The translations under genes were made by a program, and so were the position numbers. The notes beneath the pieces were generated by a model. That model saw only the letters and a program-made list of their open reading frames with translations. It was not told the origin of the DNA and searched no databases. DNA of 64,000 bases from Bhargavaea ginsengi (GTDB taxonomy: Bacteria; Bacillota; Bacilli; Bacillales_A; Planococcaceae): assembly GCF_900109165.1 (NCBI RefSeq), contig NZ_FNZF01000001.1, positions 239,376 to 303,375 on the forward strand, read 5' to 3'. Shown here piece by piece: positions 61,574 through 64,000 of this stretch (the first letter of the stretch is position 1; the number at the start of each line of letters is the position of its first letter).

Positions 61574-63190
61574 TCAGAGGCGGACCAGGAAATGGTCACC
61601 CGGCTCCCCACTCATGCGGGCGGCAAGGTCGGAGATGAAGCCCGGACCGTACTCATTCATGTATTGGAACGGCGTATACTTCCGCTCCTGGTAACCGCCT
61701 TCCGGCAACAGTTCCGATTCAAGCCGGGTAAAACGGCGGATCGCCGTTTCGTGTTCAAGCAAGACCGACTCACGGATCTTATCCCTCAGATAGTCGAATT
61801 GGCGGCTGTGAAACCCGATGTTGCGGCTGATCAGTTCCTGGATGTTACGGCAGCGGGATTCAAGCGAAACAGCAAGTTCCCTGTAACCGGCCTCAAGCTG
61901 TTCTTCCATGCGGGATATCTGTTCCGCTGCTGCGCGGTCGCTGACCTGTTCAATAAATTGCTGTTTCTCATCTTCCGCCCTGCCGGCAAGCACATCCTCT
62001 ACCCCGAGGCCTGTTTCCTCCAGGAGGCATTCCGTCTGGCGCGTTATGAACGTCAGGGACTGCCTCGGAACCACGATGGGCATCCGGATGCCCATTTCCC
62101 GGAATGCAGGCTTCAGCAGTGACCAGTAGGCGATTTCTCCCGGCCCTCCGACAAAGCTCAGCACCGGGAGAACCAGGTCCTGCATGACCGGTCTCGTGAC
62201 GACATTGTTGCTGAGGCGTTCGGGATGATTGCGGGCAATCTCGGTGAGGTCTTCCTCTGAGAATGAGAGGCCGGCCTGCGGATGTTCAAAACGCCCGTCT
62301 TCCCGCCTGAGCAAAAACCGCTCGCCGGAATCTACGTAAAAGAGGTGAGCGTCTTCCCTTTCAGCCCCGATCGGACTCCCGTAACCCTCATTGCCGAATT
62401 GCTCCTCTGTATCTGCCACGCCTGCGGCGATTTCTGAGGAACGCTTGACCATCAGCTCAAAATGCTTGGCTTCGATTCGTCTGAGGGCAGGGTCAGCGGC
62501 ATCAAGTAGCAAGAGACCCTCTTCGGTAAACAGCCGGTTCATGAGTGCGGCGAAAAACGACGTGTATGTGTCATTTCCCTCCAGACATCCAAGGGCAATC
62601 TCAAGAAGGCTTTCGGTATGGGAGGTTTCACCGTAGTCCCGGAAAATTCCGCGGATGAACAATTCCATCTCTGCGGGGTCGAACCCGCTCTCAGTCGCCA
62701 TTGTCTTGGCGCCGTACGGGACCGGAAATTGCCGCTTCACCGGACGGTCATCACCGATTGCATAAACATGGTTGATCTCCAGAAGATCATGGTCCTCGCC
62801 AGCAATCCAGAAAATCGGCACGACGGGCGTTCCAAGCATCCCGCGCAGCCTGCGCGCCTCGGCAACGACGGACAGCGCTTTGTTCACCGAGTAAAGCGGC
62901 CCCGTCAGCAGGCCGGCCTGCTGACCGCCTACAACGGCTGGGGCTCCGGACTCCAGTTCATGCAGATGGGCTTCGGCCCTTTCCGAGATACCGGTTTTCG
63001 CCATGAAGTTCCGGACGGTCCGGGCAAGCCCTTCACGGTCGAAGCGCCGGCTGTCCAATTCCTTCAGCCGTTCTTTATAGCCTTCTGTATCGGGTGAGTA
63101 ATCAAAATATGTACGGATAAAATCCGGATTGTTCAGATAGGCGTCCATGATACTGCCCGCCGGCCGGATGTCCAGTCGTTTAAATTCCAA
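61574..63190 (-). CDS. bshC: Bacillithiol biosynthesis cysteine-adding enzyme BshC
   Basis: Last step of bacillithiol synthesis, adding cysteine to GlcN-malate; the thiol buffers redox stress. 538 residues: Rossmann-like core with AAVVGGQQAGLLTGPLYS-type segment (here APAVVGGQQAGLLTGP), WIAGEDHDLLEINH, SNNVVTRPVMQD, GGPGEIAYW, and a C-terminal coiled coil about 430-500. TTG at 63190 (EFKRLDIRPAG) follows GGGG by 8 nt; upstream open codons are noncoding. First gene upstream of mraZ, as in B. subtilis (yllA). Confidence 0.93.
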   Translation of the reverse strand: MEFKRLDIRPAGSIMDAYLNNPDFIRTYFDYSPDTEGYKERLKELDSRRFDREGLARTVRNFMAKTGISERAEAHLHELESGAPAVVGGQQAGLLTGPLYSVNKALSVVAEARRLRGMLGTPVVPIFWIAGEDHDLLEINHVYAIGDDRPVKRQFPVPYGAKTMATESGFDPAEMELFIRGIFRDYGETSHTESLLEIALGCLEGNDTYTSFFAALMNRLFTEEGLLLLDAADPALRRIEAKHFELMVKRSSEIAAGVADTEEQFGNEGYGSPIGAEREDAHLFYVDSGERFLLRREDGRFEHPQAGLSFSEEDLTEIARNHPERLSNNVVTRPVMQDLVLPVLSFVGGPGEIAYWSLLKPAFREMGIRMPIVVPRQSLTFITRQTECLLEETGLGVEDVLAGRAEDEKQQFIEQVSDRAAAEQISRMEEQLEAGYRELAVSLESRCRNIQELISRNIGFHSRQFDYLRDKIRESVLLEHETAIRRFTRLESELLPEGGYQERKYTPFQYMNEYGPGFISDLAARMSGEPGDHFLVRL

Positions 63191-63213
63191 GTCGAAAACC
63201 CCATTTATTTTCA

Positions 63214-63231
63214 ATAATCGAATCCGATTAT
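63214..63231. promoter_or_regulatory. Inverted repeat overlapping the bshC -10 element
   Basis: Perfect 7-bp arms ataatcg / cgattat separated by 4 bp. Half of it lies within the TATAAT of the bshC promoter, a position suited to a repressor. No known regulator is assigned. Confidence 0.55.
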
Positions 63232-63255
63232 AGCATTCCCGTCCGGCCGAATGAA
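63227..63255 (-). promoter_or_regulatory. Promoter of bshC
   Basis: TGCTATAAT extended -10 (TATAAT at 63227-63232) and TTCATT -35 (63250-63255) with a 17-bp spacer, about 37 bp before the TTG start. Confidence 0.75.
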
Positions 63256-63264
63256 AAATTCCGC

Positions 63265-63657
63265 TCAGCCTCTCGTATAATCTGCAATCATCACCCCGGT
63301 TCCGATGATGAACGCGACGAAATACGCCGCAGATAAGATCAGGAAGAGCATCCGCCATATTTTCCTCATGAGCGGCCTAATTTCAAAGTCGCGCTCTTTC
63401 CGCCGTTCCCTGTAGGTCATATAAAGCGCGAATAAAATAACTGCGACGGCCAGATAAAAGCCGGTGCTTACACCGGTGTATACCGCCAGGACAGCCGGCA
63501 CCGCCGGAAGCAGCAGAAATGTCGTCAGATCGGCTGCCCTGCCCGCTCCCTTGGCGGGGTCTTTATACAGCCGTGTAAAGATGATAAACAGGACCAGGTA
63601 AGCCACTGCAGGGAATGCGACCAGGAATCCTGCCGCCGAATATAGGAATTCAGCCAT
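63265..63657 (-). CDS. DUF3397 family membrane protein
   Basis: 130-residue protein with four hydrophobic segments (about 5-25, 42-60, 65-82, 103-125), MAEFLYSAAGFLVAFP start, and basic loops. The pattern matches DUF3397 proteins found next to bshC/mraZ in Bacilli; function unknown. ATG at 63657 follows AGGAGG by 10 nt and overlaps the panE end by 8 bp. Confidence 0.75.
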   Translation of the reverse strand: MAEFLYSAAGFLVAFPAVAYLVLFIIFTRLYKDPAKGAGRAADLTTFLLLPAVPAVLAVYTGVSTGFYLAVAVILFALYMTYRERRKERDFEIRPLMRKIWRMLFLILSAAYFVAFIIGTGVMIADYTRG

Positions 63658-64000
63658 GCCGGCCCTTCCTCCTTTCCATAGAACAAACCAGGTCCGTAAG
63701 TGATTCCAGCGCCGGAAGAGAGACTCCGCGTGCGCGGGCAAGGCCAATCACGCCACCCATGATCGCCCCGGCCTCTGTTTTCCTGCCGGCAAGCAGATCC
63801 GCCAGCATCGAGGACGTGTTGCCGGCCGTCTTCCTGCAGAGATCCAGCACTCCGTCCAGCGTCACCTCATTAGCCATTTCGGGAAAAGCACCGGCCAGTT
63901 CCGTATGCAGCCGTCCGAGGATTGCCCGGAGGTGGGGATCTTTTGCAAGTTCACCATTCCTGACACCGGCAACTGCGGTAACCGGATTGATCATGCAATT
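63650..64000 (-). CDS. panE: 2-dehydropantoate 2-reductase, C-terminal part (5' end beyond window)
   Basis: C-terminal 116 residues of a ketopantoate reductase (pantothenate pathway), entering from the right edge. The substrate-binding domain signature is present: NPVTAVAGVRNGEL, NTSSMLADLLAGRKTEAGAIMGGV and the closing SLPALESLTDLV. The NADP-binding half is outside. Ketopantoate reductase paralogues exist, so the exact gene (panE versus a panE-like paralogue) is not settled. Confidence 0.82.
   Translation of the reverse strand, partial: NCMINPVTAVAGVRNGELAKDPHLRAILGRLHTELAGAFPEMANEVTLDGVLDLCRKTAGNTSSMLADLLAGRKTEAGAIMGGVIGLARARGVSLPALESLTDLVCSMERRKGRHG

Noticed and set aside
61388-62122. 244-codon plus-strand open frame
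   Set aside because: Runs into bshC antisense; the first part is intergenic with no start signals.

Overview
The window reads as a stretch of chromosome from a low-branching, fairly GC-rich member of the Bacillota, class Bacilli. The closest fit is a sporulating Planococcaceae-type organism (for example a Sporosarcina or Bhargavaea relative); this placement is inference from gene order and protein similarity, not from a search. Apart from rpmB, rqcH and a cotA-like laccase, every gene is on the minus strand. Read from the right edge to the left, the order follows the classic Bacillus subtilis sequence bshC - dcw cluster - spoIIGA/sigE/sigG - ylm genes - divIVA - ileS - lspA - pyr operon - rqcH - gmk - priA - def - prpC/prkC - rpe - spoVM - rpmB - recG - fapR - plsX - fabD. 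No rRNA, tRNA, CRISPR array, insertion sequence or prophage was seen.

Layout. 1-2551: fatty acid and phospholipid start genes fabD, plsX, fapR with a FapR operator. 2611-8569: recG, serine dehydratase sdaAA/sdaAB, fakA and an Asp23-family gene. 8541-9002: plus-strand rpmB convergent with a small spoVM-like gene, sharing one terminator. 9017-21455: a tightly overlapping translation and housekeeping run (thiN, rpe, rsgA, prkC, prpC, rsmB, fmt, def, priA, coaBC, rpoZ, gmk). 21511-25372: plus-strand rqcH and a CotA-like multicopper oxidase with an unusual cysteine-containing tail. 25384-37060: a complete de novo pyrimidine operon with PyrR attenuators. 37057-42000: rluD-type synthase, lspA, a 20-bp tandem repeat array, and ileS behind an isoleucine T-box. 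42007-47990: divIVA, ylmH, ylmG, sepF, ylmE, ylmC, sigG, sigE, spoIIGA. 48192-61343: ftsZ back to mraZ. 61574-64000: bshC, a DUF3397 membrane protein and the 3' part of panE.

How it fits together. Cell wall and division genes (mraZ to ftsZ, sepF, divIVA) sit next to sporulation control (spoIIGA, sigE, sigG) and sporulation wall genes (spoVD, spoVE), so the organism probably makes endospores. Compared with B. subtilis several genes are absent from their usual slots: murE, murG, murB, ylmD, rlmN, remA and yicC. The most striking protein-level observation is the pyrimidine carbamoyl-phosphate synthase small subunit (31602-32708): it is full length, but two of the three catalytic residues of the glutaminase triad are replaced (Cys to Asn at 250, His to Asp at 335), which predicts an enzyme unable to hydrolyse glutamine. 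Other points worth a second look are the laccase tail, the divergent basic-tailed SpoVM, a one-base-short PyrR loop, a KTG to KTA change in PBP2B, and the exact 20-bp repeat array.
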